From assembly GCF_003952225.1 (NCBI RefSeq), contig NZ_CP034437.1:4230501-4294500 (forward strand): a stretch of DNA of 64,000 bases, in the 5' to 3' direction. The notes under the pieces were generated by a model, which saw only the letters and a list, made by a program, of their open reading frames with translations, made no database searches and was not told the DNA's origin. The DNA comes from Paenibacillus albus (GTDB lineage: Bacteria; Bacillota; Bacilli; Paenibacillales; Paenibacillaceae). Shown here in pieces: positions 8,983 through 17,705 of this stretch. Both the position numbers and the translations under genes were made by a program. How positions within the stretch are numbered: the first letter of the stretch is position 1; each line of letters begins with the position of its first letter.

Positions 8983-9297
8983 CTAAGTGATGATCATCCT
9001 CACTGCGAACAGCAGCAGAGTGCCGCACATGATGCGAATCAGCAGTACGCTGCCGATACGTCGCGAGATTCTTGCGCCGATCCAGCCATCGAGGTTGCCG
9101 TAGCCATATGCGGCGGGAAGCGGAACAAAAGCAGCATCGTAGGAATGAGCAAAATACCACCACCAATGCCGAGCAATCCGGCAATTAAGCCAACACACCC
9201 CGCCAATTAACAGTGCGGGCAACGCGTTATAACCGTATTCTTGCTCCACGCCAGCGGCATCTCTGTATTTTCGCACATAGCGCCAGTTCCCTTTATA
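8983..9297 (-). pseudogene. TSUP (TauE/SafE) permease remnant
   Basis: Fragment of a sulfite-exporter-type permease. On the minus strand one frame reads KYRDAAGVEQEYGYN and LPALLIGGV, the next frame GLIAGLLGIGGGILLIP and FPPHMATATSM, and then the first frame resumes with GWIGARISRRIG and a last hydrophobic segment to a stop at 8983. The TSUP motif order is clear, but there are frame changes, the N-terminal half is missing, and about 130 residues are deleted between the TSM and GWIGAR parts. The upstream end merges with the 3' end of the Crp-family gene. Confidence 0.72.
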
Positions 9298-10009
9298 AGG
9301 TTTGATTCGATTTCATTTCTTTCAATGCTTTTTCTATATGAATCATGATTGTTTTTCTGCTGGTTAGGAGTATTCCTTCATTGGATAGTTCCTGTAAGGT
9401 AAGCGACACTGCTTCTCTTGTAGCACCAATCATATTAGCTAATTCTTGATGTGTCAGCGGTAAATCAATTTTCAGGTATCCATCTTCTTCAACTCCAAAT
9501 TTATGGGAAAGTCTGTCGAGAAAGTATAGTACTTTGCCTCGAAGATCTCTAAAAATCAGTTTTTCAACTAATTCATCCTGAAGTCGCAATCGCCTGCTTA
9601 TTTCGGATAAGAATGGAAAAGAAAGCTCTGGATATTTCGTTAAAAGAAGTCCGAATTGTTCATTCGGCATTCTATAGAACATCGTTTCTTCCATCGTTTC
9701 CACATAAGTTCCTTTATTGCCTAAAGAGAACGATTCAACTTCGCCGAACACTCCCCCATCGTCAAGAATGCATACGGTATATTCTTTACCGGCTGAATTG
9801 GTTTTATAGAATCTTACTTTACCAGAAACGATGAAAAACAAACCATTTTTCTCATGATCAGGCGTTTGGATGATGTGCTTTTTCGGCTTCGTAATTAGAT
9901 TTGAATCGTTCATGCCCTGATTCATCTCATCAATTATCTCCCCCGAAAGAGATTCAAATAACTTAATTTGCGACATACTGAATTTGGCTTCCATATGCTC
10001 CATTACCAC
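9293..10009 (-). CDS. Crp/Fnr-family transcriptional regulator (copy 1)
   Basis: Activator-type regulator, 238 residues. N-terminal cyclic-nucleotide-binding-like beta-roll (about 25-130, GLFFIVSGKVRFYK and VFGEVESFSLG), long dimer helix, and a C-terminal winged HTH (LTHQELANMIGATREAVSLTLQEL, about 185-210) whose recognition helix keeps the Arg-Glu pair of the family. No Fnr-type cysteine cluster, so no iron-sulfur sensor is visible. Last intact gene of an operon pirin-DUF-crp (gaps 19 and 12 nt) whose promoter carries box 2, so it is probably autoregulated. Paralogue at 32123-32826. Start GTG after GGAG; ATG six nt downstream is an alternative. Confidence 0.92.
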   Translation of the reverse strand: MVMEHMEAKFSMSQIKLFESLSGEIIDEMNQGMNDSNLITKPKKHIIQTPDHEKNGLFFIVSGKVRFYKTNSAGKEYTVCILDDGGVFGEVESFSLGNKGTYVETMEETMFYRMPNEQFGLLLTKYPELSFPFLSEISRRLRLQDELVEKLIFRDLRGKVLYFLDRLSHKFGVEEDGYLKIDLPLTHQELANMIGATREAVSLTLQELSNEGILLTSRKTIMIHIEKALKEMKSNQTL

Positions 10010-10021
10010 ATTTCTCCGTTC

Positions 10022-10357
10022 CTACTCTAGGAAATTAGAAGGTAAATAGCGGATATCGCCACTGCTGCCGATACTTAAAACTCTATCGGTCTCATTGTAA
10101 TGAAGGTCGCCATCTCCCGAATAAAACCACGTTTTCTGCTGAAGCCCATTCTCAAGCTCGTCAAAAATAAACACATTCAGTTCTTGTCTCCACTTTAGCA
10201 GCTCAGCGATTTCCATTTCCATTCCGACTGGAAGATAGACGGTTATCAGCTTTCTGCCGTTATCTTGAGCCTTCACTTCGAATTGAATTCGCGGATCAGT
10301 GTCTGTGTCTACGAACGTCCGTCCCCCTACAGCATGCTTGATCAAAAATCTGGCCAT
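10022..10357 (-). CDS. Hypothetical protein, 111 residues
   Basis: Not recognised. Soluble, mixed alpha/beta, with a VYLPVGMEMEIAELLKWRQELNVFIFDEL core and no cysteine, TM or signal peptide. It lies between the pirin gene (19 nt) and the crp gene (12 nt) on the same strand, so it is co-transcribed with both and is likely part of the same stress response. Ribosome site AAGGAGG before ATG. Confidence 0.75.
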   Translation of the reverse strand: MARFLIKHAVGGRTFVDTDTDPRIQFEVKAQDNGRKLITVYLPVGMEMEIAELLKWRQELNVFIFDELENGLQQKTWFYSGDGDLHYNETDRVLSIGSSGDIRYLPSNFLE

Positions 10358-10376
10358 TATGGCTCCTCCTTAATCC

Positions 10377-11102
10377 TTAAGGCAAGTCAATCAACATAAA
10401 GAACGTTTCATCTGCTTCTTGTACGCCTTCAAGCTTCAGCACCGTTTCATTCTCGATGCGAGCGGAATCCCGTCTGGACAGCAGCGAACTTGCATCGTTT
10501 GTGCCTGTTACCTCTAACCGTCCTTCAATGACGAACACAAACACCTTTCTTCCTGGTTGTTGTTTAAATGTCACCGTTGAGCCAGCTGTCAGTTTACTTA
10601 GATAAACAGTCATATCCTGATGCAATTTGGTGACCGAATGTTCGACCGAGTCGTTTGAAGCGATTGGCAGCAATCGACCGGGAAGCGAATTCGGATCATA
10701 ATTCGTTGTCTCATAAGACGGAGCTAACCCTCTTCTCTCTGGCTCGAACCAGAGCTGAAGCAGCGTGACATCTTCGGTATCTGAAGGATTATGTTCGGTA
10801 TGCACCACTCCTGTACCCGCAGACATTCGCTGCACCCCGCCAAATTTCGTGACCATCACGTTTCCTAAGCTGTCCTCGTGACGGAGCGCTCCATCTAGAA
10901 CAATGGAGAGGATCTCCATGTCGCTGTGCGGATGTGCGCCAAAACCACGACTTGGAGCAATCGTATCATCGTTCATGACGCGCAATGGGCCAAACGCAGT
11001 ATTCTTCTCATCAAAGTAACTACCGAATGAAAAGCTATGGCTGCCTTTCAGCCACCCCAAATCGAAGGAGTGTCTCGACTCTGCCGGGTACACGTTAATC
11101 AT
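10377..11102 (-). CDS. Pirin-family bicupin protein (YhhW-like)
   Basis: Two-domain cupin of 241 residues. The metal site of the N-terminal cupin is visible: HPHSDMEIL (His57/His59 region) and HTEHNPS (about 100-106). Known members have quercetinase (dioxygenase) activity or act as redox-responsive proteins. First gene of the pirin-DUF-crp operon. Start ATG follows AAGGAGAG. A Crp-type box (11165-11182) and a -10-like TAAGAT (11144-11139) lie upstream with the spacing seen at the other boxes. Confidence 0.92.
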   Translation of the reverse strand: MINVYPAESRHSFDLGWLKGSHSFSFGSYFDEKNTAFGPLRVMNDDTIAPSRGFGAHPHSDMEILSIVLDGALRHEDSLGNVMVTKFGGVQRMSAGTGVVHTEHNPSDTEDVTLLQLWFEPERRGLAPSYETTNYDPNSLPGRLLPIASNDSVEHSVTKLHQDMTVYLSKLTAGSTVTFKQQPGRKVFVFVIEGRLEVTGTNDASSLLSRRDSARIENETVLKLEGVQEADETFFMLIDLP

Positions 11103-11164
11103 ATCGCTCTCTCCTTATGTCTATATTTTGATCAGTCCATCTTAGCGCAGCATGCGAAAAATTT

Positions 11165-11182
11165 CTGTAATCTAACTTACAG
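11165..11182. promoter_or_regulatory. Crp/Fnr-type box 2 (pirin operon)
   Basis: CTGTAATCTAACTTACAG, perfect half-sites. The -10-like TAAGAT on the minus strand starts 29.5 bp from the centre. The -10 context GCTGCGCTAAGAT is shared with the promoter of the second ABM gene near 31780. Confidence 0.75.
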
Positions 11183-11205
11183 ATGTTCAATCCTTGAATG
11201 GATGT

Positions 11206-12582
11206 TTAGCGCGGAATCATTTGAAATAGATCATTCAAGGATTCGCTCATCGAAGGATGCGTGAAAATATGATCCCTTAAGAACGTATAGGGTTGACCCG
11301 TTACCATTGCGATATGAACGATATTTATCATCTCGTGAGATTCAGTACAAAACAACGTACAGCCTAGAATTCGATCCGTTTGTGCATCGACGACCGCTTT
11401 TAACAATCCTTCCGTTTCTTCGCTCAATTTGGCTCGAGGTATGGCTGCGGCAGGCAAGAGTGCAACCTTTACTTCATATCCAGCAGCAATAGCTTCTTGT
11501 TCCGTTAATCCTACACGAGACATCGGCGGGTCGATGAAGACGGAATAAGGAACCGGCTGGCGATCTTGGGTTGTCCGACGTTTGTTTCCATACAAATGAT
11601 CCATAATTATTCGGTGGTCATCCAACGAAATATATGTGAATTGTGGCCCTCCTACAACATCACCCATCGCAAAGATGTGAGGAACCGTTGTTTGCAACTG
11701 CTCGTTCACTTGCACTGCGCCTCGGTCGGTAATCGCTATACCTGCTTTCGAGAGTTGTAAGTCATCTGTATTCGGTTTTCTACCCGTTGCAACCAAGATA
11801 ACATCCGTTGTTTCTTGCCGCTTCTGATCAGCTTCTACATATGTAACGATTGCGCCATGTTCCGAATCTCTCACGGATTCAATGATTGTGTTGTTATGGA
11901 ATATGACTCCTTTTCTCTCTAATGAGCTTCGCACGGCTTGCGCAATATCTCGATCTTCCCTTTCGAGCAAGTCGCGATGCGAATCCAGAACGATAACCTC
12001 AGAGCCAAAACCGGCGTACATAGAAGCGAATTCCAATCCGATATATCCGGCACCGATGATAACGATGCGCTTAGGAAGGACCGTTCGTTCCATTAATGAA
12101 TTACTTGTGTGCACATGTTTACTTTCCTTGATCCCGTCAATATCGGGAATGATGATCGTGGCTCCAGTATTAATGTAGATTTGCTCGCCGTGAAGCATCA
12201 CAGTGTCGGTCTCCGTTTGTACGAAGATTTCATGCGGGGAAGCAAAAGATGCTTTACCCGTATAGAGTGTAACCGTTTCTTTCTTATCTAGGTTCTCGAA
12301 GTTTTTTTGCCGTAAGGCAGCGACCAATTTCATTTTCTTATCAATGGCTGAACGATATTCTGTGGCTTGATCCTCAAAACTCGATAATTTCTTTAATTGA
12401 GAAAGCTTAGAATGATGCACCAACGCCTTGGTTGGAATACAGCCGATATTGATACAGGTGCCTCCGTACATCATCTTGGACTGTTCGATCACTGCAACTT
12501 TCTTACCTCGATCAGCCAAAGCTGCGGCCAGCGTTTTACCGCCTTTTCCGAAACCAATAATAATTGCCTCGAAATGCTCCAC
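11206..12582 (-). CDS. rclA: FAD/NAD(P)-dependent disulfide oxidoreductase, RclA-like
   Basis: Class I pyridine nucleotide-disulfide oxidoreductase, 458 residues. Seen: FAD motif IIIGFGKGGKTLA (residues 7-19), redox pair C43/C48 in GGTCINIGCIP, NAD motif GAGYIGLEFASMYAGFG (about 178), second FAD motif IFAMGDVVGGPQFTYIS (about 310) and a C-terminal dimer domain. The IGFGKGGKT opening and MYGGTCINIGCIPTK segment match RclA/YkgC rather than lipoamide dehydrogenase; RclA protects E. coli from reactive chlorine and reduces Cu(II). Divergent from the SDR gene. Its 3' end abuts the pirin promoter. Confidence 0.85.
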   Translation of the reverse strand: MEHFEAIIIGFGKGGKTLAAALADRGKKVAVIEQSKMMYGGTCINIGCIPTKALVHHSKLSQLKKLSSFEDQATEYRSAIDKKMKLVAALRQKNFENLDKKETVTLYTGKASFASPHEIFVQTETDTVMLHGEQIYINTGATIIIPDIDGIKESKHVHTSNSLMERTVLPKRIVIIGAGYIGLEFASMYAGFGSEVIVLDSHRDLLEREDRDIAQAVRSSLERKGVIFHNNTIIESVRDSEHGAIVTYVEADQKRQETTDVILVATGRKPNTDDLQLSKAGIAITDRGAVQVNEQLQTTVPHIFAMGDVVGGPQFTYISLDDHRIIMDHLYGNKRRTTQDRQPVPYSVFIDPPMSRVGLTEQEAIAAGYEVKVALLPAAAIPRAKLSEETEGLLKAVVDAQTDRILGCTLFCTESHEMINIVHIAMVTGQPYTFLRDHIFTHPSMSESLNDLFQMIPR

Positions 12583-12702
12583 ATGAGTCCTCCTCCAACA
12601 ATCCGTTATCGAGTAATATGACCTCTATCCAATTGCTGCATTCATCATACGTCTGCTGCGGATGTCATACAGAATTGATGTTGATATCAAAAATAAATGT
12701 CA

Positions 12703-12720
12703 TTGTAATCTATCTTACAG
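12703..12720. promoter_or_regulatory. Crp/Fnr-type box 3 (SDR gene)
   Basis: TTGTAATCTATCTTACAG lies between the divergent RclA-like and SDR genes. The 18-nt block GTATTAAACTATGTTTGT begins 35 nt after the box start; the same block at the same distance occurs at box 5 before the MFS gene. Confidence 0.72.
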
Positions 12721-12737
12721 CTAGCTATCGGGAGTTC

Positions 12738-12755
12738 GTATTAAACTATGTTTGT
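12738..12755 (+). promoter_or_regulatory. Shared promoter core of the SDR gene
   Basis: GTATTAAACTAYGTTTGT, identical apart from one base to 32899-32916. The AT-rich TATTAAACT sits where a -10 element is expected for class II activation from box 3. Confidence 0.5.
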
Positions 12756-12852
12756 AGCTCTGGGGCATTAACGCAGCGCGGCTTCCGATTATGTAATTAA
12801 TGGCGGCGTACTGAAAAAAGGATAATCTCAAACAAAAAGGAGAATGATTAAT

Positions 12853-13602
12853 ATGGGTATTTTTGATGGGAAAGTAGCAGTCGTAACGGGGGGTACTAGC
12901 GGAATCGGCCTTGGTGCCGCGCAGATGTACGTTAAGGAAGGCGCACATGTCTTCATTACCGGACGTAGACAGGCAGAACTCGATGAGGCTCTAAAATTGC
13001 TCGGAAAAAATGCGACAGGCGTCCAAGGCGACGTTTCCAAGTTGGAAGACATCGATAAATTGTTTGAAACCGTTAAGCGCGAGAAAGGTCATTTGGACTT
13101 CCTTTTTGCGAACGCGGGACTAGGCTCGCTAGTCCCTCTTCAAGAGATTACAGAGGAGCATTATTACAAAACGTTCGATGTTAACGTAAAAGGAACTATT
13201 TTTACGGTGAAAAAAGCTCTGTCTCTGTTCCCGAACGAGATCGGATCGATTATTGTTGTCGGATCATTGGCTGCTGCGCATGGAGATCCCGCTTTTAGCG
13301 TATACGGCGGAACGAAAGCAGCTATCAGACAAATGGTCCGCAGCTGGATATTGGATTTGAAGGGCACGCAAATTCGCGTCAATGTAATTCACCCTGGATT
13401 CATCAACACACCAGCCTACGAACATTTATTCGGCAAAGAAGCTTTGCCGGCTGTGCTGGAAAGCATGGCAGAAAAAACACCGCTCGGCAGAGTCGGCACA
13501 GCGGAAGACATCGCCAAAGTCGTCAAATTCCTGTCCTCGGATGACAGCGCGTATGTGAACGGTATCGAATTGTATGTAGACGGCGGAGCTGGCCAATATT
13601 AA
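12853..13602 (+). CDS. Short-chain dehydrogenase/reductase
   Basis: Classical SDR of 249 residues. NAD(P) motif TGGTSGIG (about 14-21), NAG motif FANAGLG (about 86), catalytic Ser in VVGSLAA (about 138) and Tyr-Lys in YGGTK (about 151-155), C-terminal [12 protein letters not shown] at 12853 is preferred over the in-frame ATG at 12844, because AAGGAG (12837-12842) is one base from the latter but 10 nt from the former. Preceded by Crp-type box 3, so it is an inferred member of the stress regulon. Substrate unknown. Confidence 0.92.
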   Translation: MGIFDGKVAVVTGGTSGIGLGAAQMYVKEGAHVFITGRRQAELDEALKLLGKNATGVQGDVSKLEDIDKLFETVKREKGHLDFLFANAGLGSLVPLQEITEEHYYKTFDVNVKGTIFTVKKALSLFPNEIGSIIVVGSLAAAHGDPAFSVYGGTKAAIRQMVRSWILDLKGTQIRVNVIHPGFINTPAYEHLFGKEALPAVLESMAEKTPLGRVGTAEDIAKVVKFLSSDDSAYVNGIELYVDGGAGQY

Positions 13603-13655
13603 GCGTTAGACGGATTCGTGTCATGATTTGAAACAGATATTAAGTCAGATATTCA

Positions 13656-13696
13656 GGTGCAGTCACTCAAACTCTTGAGGAGACTGCGCCTTTTTT
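13656..13696 (+). terminator. Intrinsic terminator after the SDR gene
   Basis: GGTGCAGTC pairs with GACTGCGCC, inner stem CTCAA/TTGAG, then TTTTTT. The next 150 bases to 13850 hold no further signal I can name. Confidence 0.85.
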
Positions 13697-13850
13697 CATG
13701 CCGAAAAAACCACTATCCAAGTCATCCTCTTGCCATAACCGCTCATCAAGATTATTTTCGCCAACAGACTCGGTGTTTTCGCCATCGCTACCAGAAAAGA
13801 TCCTTCTTAAAATGGAAGTGAAAGCTTACTTCATATAAGGATGTGATCTT

Positions 13851-14816
13851 GTGTCTAACCAAATGATGAATGCTCTTGCGGTCACCGTTCTTGGAAAGAA
13901 GGCAGAGTTGATTTCCTTGCCAATACCGGTTGCAGACGCCAATTCGATCGTGATCAAAACCGCATACTCCAGCGTAAGTATCGGTACTGAGATGTGGATC
14001 GCGGAAGGGAAACGGAATGATTATGGTGAGGTCCCCTTCGTAAACGGTTATCAAGCAACCGGTAAGGTCGTTGCAATCGGCCCTGGAGCGGAAAACAAGG
14101 TCAAGCTCGGCGACCTGGTTGCTGTGTTCTGTTCCGGAGCCCACTCGGAATACGTCAAAGCTTCAATCGATCTCGTACATAAGTTGTCTAATCCAGATTC
14201 CATGCAGGCATGTTCCATGTTCGTGCAGCCAAGCGTTGCCGCAAACGCATGGAATCTTGCAAATCTGCAAACTGGCAATATTGCTTATGTTGTAGGACAA
14301 GGACTGGTTGGTCAATGCGCATCTATGATCGCGAAGCTTAGAGGCGCTTATGTAATCGCTTCGGATATTTCGGAGGAGCGTCTGATACGATCTCGTGCGA
14401 ATTGTGCTGACTGGGTGATTAACTCTACGGAGGAAAATGCGCTTGACGCGATATTACAGCAATTCCCTGAAGGCGTCGATGTCGTTGCCGAGTCGACGGG
14501 CTTTACGGCGCTGCTCGATGACGCGATGTCCGCTTGCCGTAGGAAAGGAACTTTTGTCTTCTTAGGATGGTATCCGGATCGGGCAAGTTTTCATTTCCAA
14601 ACGCCGCACGAAAAACAATTAAACGCCGTCTTCCCCTGTTTTATTGGCGATAGGCCAGTAAGAGAAAGCGTAATACGCTGGATCGAAGAAGGAAAACTGA
14701 ATATGAAGGCACTTATATCGCATGAGATTCATTGGAGTGAAGCGGACTATGTTTATAATCAACTATTTACTTCTGCGCGTAATTCCTATAACGGAATTAC
14801 GATCAAGTGGGAATAA
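13851..14816 (+). CDS. Medium-chain (MDR) alcohol/sugar dehydrogenase-like protein
   Basis: Zinc-type MDR fold protein, 321 residues. Seen: GroES-like N-terminal domain with VNGYQATGKVVAIG (about 65-78), Rossmann segment AYVVGQGLVGQCASMIAKLRG (about 145-165) and VVAESTGFTALLDDAM (about 205). The usual zinc ligands are not obvious (the GHE motif is replaced by NGY), so it may be zinc-free. GTG start with AAGGATGTG upstream. It stands alone, convergent with the AraC gene. Substrate unknown; sequences of this type occur in sugar/polyol metabolism. Confidence 0.85.
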   Translation: MSNQMMNALAVTVLGKKAELISLPIPVADANSIVIKTAYSSVSIGTEMWIAEGKRNDYGEVPFVNGYQATGKVVAIGPGAENKVKLGDLVAVFCSGAHSEYVKASIDLVHKLSNPDSMQACSMFVQPSVAANAWNLANLQTGNIAYVVGQGLVGQCASMIAKLRGAYVIASDISEERLIRSRANCADWVINSTEENALDAILQQFPEGVDVVAESTGFTALLDDAMSACRRKGTFVFLGWYPDRASFHFQTPHEKQLNAVFPCFIGDRPVRESVIRWIEEGKLNMKALISHEIHWSEADYVYNQLFTSARNSYNGITIKWE

Positions 14817-14898
14817 CGACCACGTTCGAGGTTGTGATGGAGCTCGATCTCGAGTTCGAGCCCCGGAAACTTCTCCTTGACCAGAGCTATTACTATGA
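14817..14898. other. Unexplained 82-bp spacer, possible gene scar
   Basis: Strongly patterned GAGCTCGATCTCGAGTTCGAG sequence, open in both directions, between the convergent MDR and AraC genes. The minus strand reads EKFPGLELEIELHHN-like codons, as if it were the scar of a deleted gene. Nothing firmer can be said. Confidence 0.25.
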
Positions 14899-15870
14899 TT
14901 ATTTAAGGTCCCGATAAACCTGCGGGGATACCTCTTTCAGCTTGCGGAACGCCGAAAAAAAGGTTTTATAGTCCGTGTAGCCTACCTCTCGAGCGATTTC
15001 TCCAAGTGCCTTGTCCGTATTTTTAATCAGCCTGGAAGCTTCCTCGATTCGCATCTGCTGGCCGTACTGGTAGACGGTCATGCCTGTCGTTTCTTTAAAC
15101 AACCGTGCGAAATAGTTTTTACTAAAGAAGGATTTGCGAGCCAAATCCTCGATAGCGATCGATTTCGCATAGTTAGCTTGAAGATGCTTAACTGCAGACT
15201 CAATCAAGGATAAACTGCGGCGAGGGCGAGGATCCTCGAGTTCCTCCCCTTTCAGGTGAAGCACGCGCATCATTTTGACGATAAATTGAATCAAATACGA
15301 ACGGAGAATAGCCTGATAACCTGAAAAGGCGTTATTGTACTCTAGACTCATATCATTTAAGAGAAGATCGATTTCGTTCAAGTTCCCCATAGAAAGCCGC
15401 AACCCGACCATCTGCGATTCATCCTCCCATAAGCCCTCGAATAAGTAAGACAGAGAAAGGCTGGAAAAGTCGTCGAAGGGCAGCAATCTATCATCAATAA
15501 ATCCCGGTTTAAAAAGCAGATTATATGTAATTAATTCATCGTCCGTTTCGCCCCGATAGAAAGCATGCTTGGTTCCATCATTGATAATAAAAACATCGCC
15601 GCGACCTACGCGATATTCCATCTCCCCGATCCGATGAAACCCGGAGCCTCTATATACATAACAAATCTCAAGAAAATCATGAGAATGATAAAACCATTGA
15701 TCTCGTTCTACTTCTGCATGACGAACTATACTGAAAAGCTCCCTGGGACGAAAAAAAGATTCTCCATATAGAATCCGATCCACTCCACACATCTCCTCGT
15801 GATAGTATGACTTTATTGTAGCATACGAGATTCGAAGCCGAGTGTTGTTGAGCTTGTCCAGACCTCTCAT
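14899..15870 (-). CDS. AraC-family transcriptional regulator with cupin sensor domain
   Basis: 323 residues. N-terminal cupin-like sensor (HSHDFLEICYVYRGSG and GRGDVFIINDGTKHAFY, about 62-105), helical linker, and a C-terminal double HTH (IAIEDLARKSFFSKNYFARLFKE and LGEIAREVGYTDYKTFFSAFRK, about 240-315). Such regulators usually sense sugars and control carbohydrate genes, but no sugar gene adjoins it. Its ATG lies 3 nt after the stop of the exported protein gene upstream on the same strand, so translational coupling is likely. A GTG inside CGVDR with GAGGAG 9 nt upstream is an alternative start. Confidence 0.88.
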   Translation of the reverse strand: MRGLDKLNNTRLRISYATIKSYYHEEMCGVDRILYGESFFRPRELFSIVRHAEVERDQWFYHSHDFLEICYVYRGSGFHRIGEMEYRVGRGDVFIINDGTKHAFYRGETDDELITYNLLFKPGFIDDRLLPFDDFSSLSLSYLFEGLWEDESQMVGLRLSMGNLNEIDLLLNDMSLEYNNAFSGYQAILRSYLIQFIVKMMRVLHLKGEELEDPRPRRSLSLIESAVKHLQANYAKSIAIEDLARKSFFSKNYFARLFKETTGMTVYQYGQQMRIEEASRLIKNTDKALGEIAREVGYTDYKTFFSAFRKLKEVSPQVYRDLK

Positions 15871-15873
15871 TTA

Positions 15874-17124
15874 TCATTTCCACGTATACCTAAGCTCCGA
15901 AACCGTTCCAACCACCAGATTCCTATGTTTAAAGACAAGTACATTCCCATCCCTGCGTACAAATTCAATCTGGTCGCCTGAATTCCCCATATCCGACGGT
16001 GTCTTCCACTTATCAAGAATCGTCACTTCATCCTCCGTCAGCAGCTCTTGATACAGCTCCACAGCCTTCTTCGTTCGGAAATCGATCAACAGCATATTGT
16101 TGACCAAATTAGGCTTAATTAACGCTAACCCCTCCGATGGCGATACGTACTCCACGGTGCACATTACGTCGTACAGGTAGCCGCTATCATCCATTGACCA
16201 CTTCAAATTGATCCGCTGCTTCAACGAGCCATCCGGCTTCACGACCTGCAGCTCATTGCCATCCAGGAATACCGCATATCCTTCGGCCATCTCCACGTAG
16301 TTAAACGGATGAGTGCCAAAGAAATGCACAAATGACTGGCGCACCAGCTTGCCTCGATATACGATCATCCGATACCGATCGCTGTTCCACTTCTGTCCCT
16401 CCATGATCTCCGGCCCATAATTATGAATAATCGACAGCATCGTCGAATCTTCTGCCAGCTTCACCGCTTTAATTGAATACTCCTCAAAAGCGCGAACCCG
16501 CGTCTGCCCAATCCAATGCGGCATTTCGCTGCCGGTCGAAGTGTAGATGATTCCGTTATCCCGGCGCACCCAGAACCACTGCTGTTCACTACCCGCCCGC
16601 ATGCTGCTAATCGTATAACGGATTATAACTTCACCTTGCTTCTTCACCATCATCGAAGCGCCCGACCAATTCACGACATCGCGTAACGGCAGGTAGAAAC
16701 TACCGTTCTTAAGCAGGGCCGCACCTGACATCGACCGCATGCCCCCATTCACGACAGCCTGCTGCGAGCCTTGCGGCCAGCTCAGTGTATGATTCGGCCC
16801 TGTCGATCTAACCAAGCCCGCCTTATAGTCCGATTCCCATAGGAGATCGGTGAACATACTGGCCAGCCGCTGCACGGACACAAAGGTTATGCCATTATCA
16901 ACTATGATAGATGAATCCTTCTTCTGCAGCTTCAATATCCAGCTGGCAGGGTTTAGGATGATGGAAGCGGGCATCGGATCTTTAGAAGAGGGACCCCTTT
17001 CGCCGTATTTTTTCCCTGGCATCCCATCTGCATCAGCATGCTCAACTGCGCCTGTTAATAATGAGCCTATAACAGCTGCTACCAGTATTAATTTCCAAAT
17101 TCCGACTGTCTTACGATTCCTCAT
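15874..17124 (-). CDS. Exported protein with copper-amine-oxidase-like stalk domain
   Basis: 416 residues with a Sec signal peptide (MRNRKTVGIWKLILVAAVIG, cleavage near residue 30). Residues about 55-170 resemble the copper amine oxidase N-terminal domain (PF07833-type): ITFVSVQRLASMFTDLLWESDYKAG and FYLPLRDVVNWSGASM. This domain is very common in Paenibacillus cell-surface proteins and has no oxidase activity. The rest looks like a beta-rich propeller-type sensor or binding region. Start ATG after GAGGTGGAG. Upstream partner of the AraC regulator in a two-gene unit; function unknown. Confidence 0.8.
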   Translation of the reverse strand: MRNRKTVGIWKLILVAAVIGSLLTGAVEHADADGMPGKKYGERGPSSKDPMPASIILNPASWILKLQKKDSSIIVDNGITFVSVQRLASMFTDLLWESDYKAGLVRSTGPNHTLSWPQGSQQAVVNGGMRSMSGAALLKNGSFYLPLRDVVNWSGASMMVKKQGEVIIRYTISSMRAGSEQQWFWVRRDNGIIYTSTGSEMPHWIGQTRVRAFEEYSIKAVKLAEDSTMLSIIHNYGPEIMEGQKWNSDRYRMIVYRGKLVRQSFVHFFGTHPFNYVEMAEGYAVFLDGNELQVVKPDGSLKQRINLKWSMDDSGYLYDVMCTVEYVSPSEGLALIKPNLVNNMLLIDFRTKKAVELYQELLTEDEVTILDKWKTPSDMGNSGDQIEFVRRDGNVLVFKHRNLVVGTVSELRYTWK

Positions 17125-17183
17125 CTCGCTCCACCTCTCTCCTGCCTATTAGCCATCCATGCAAAGACCGTAGTAATCACGGC

Positions 17184-17618
17184 TCATTTACCCTTTACGA
17201 TATTTTTATCAGTTAAAAACTCATCATAGAAGGTCTTTAGTCGGTCATTAATATCTTTAGTCATATGATAATAAACGCCATTGATATGGATATCTTGATT
17301 CGGTCCAAACGACATACCTATTATCTTTTTATTTTCTTTATCGTAAAGTTGAAGACCTCCACCGCCAGTCCAAGGATTTGGCTTAGTCTTCCGATATGCG
17401 GTTGCACTCATGGATTCGATCAAATAATTAATTTCAGGCTTATTCTCTGACTCATCGAACAAGCCGTTCCCCCCGTCTCGATATTCTATCTTTACGATAT
17501 CGTCCGGTGGGACAATTTCATTAAAGCTCAACGAGGCTGACGGTAGTTGAAGCTTATACAGTGCCACCACTCCAACCACTAGAACTATAATTACAATTAA
17601 TAATGCAGGTTTCCGCAC
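17184..17618 (-). CDS. Small membrane-anchored exported protein, DUF5301-like
   Basis: About 144 residues with one N-terminal TM (PALLIVIIVLVVGVVALYKL) and an outside domain containing IVPPDDIVKIEYRDGGNG and a C-terminal HINGVYYHMTKDINDRLKTFYDEF motif. The layout resembles the DUF5301 family; the assignment is tentative. GTG at 17618 is preferred since GGGGGG lies 6 nt upstream, whereas the longer frame starts without a site. Confidence 0.7.
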   Translation of the reverse strand: MRKPALLIVIIVLVVGVVALYKLQLPSASLSFNEIVPPDDIVKIEYRDGGNGLFDESENKPEINYLIESMSATAYRKTKPNPWTGGGGLQLYDKENKKIIGMSFGPNQDIHINGVYYHMTKDINDRLKTFYDEFLTDKNIVKGK

Positions 17619-17705
17619 ACAAATCCCCCCTCTGCTTTTGTAGACGATAAAGACGGGGATAGGTTGCATCATCCAAAACAATTCTCTCTTCCGTTTTCAG
17701 TGAAA

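Noticed and set aside
12583-12702. Box 3 as activator site also for the RclA-like gene
   Set aside because: No -10-like hexamer was found on the minus strand at the right distance, so control of that gene by the box is not claimed.
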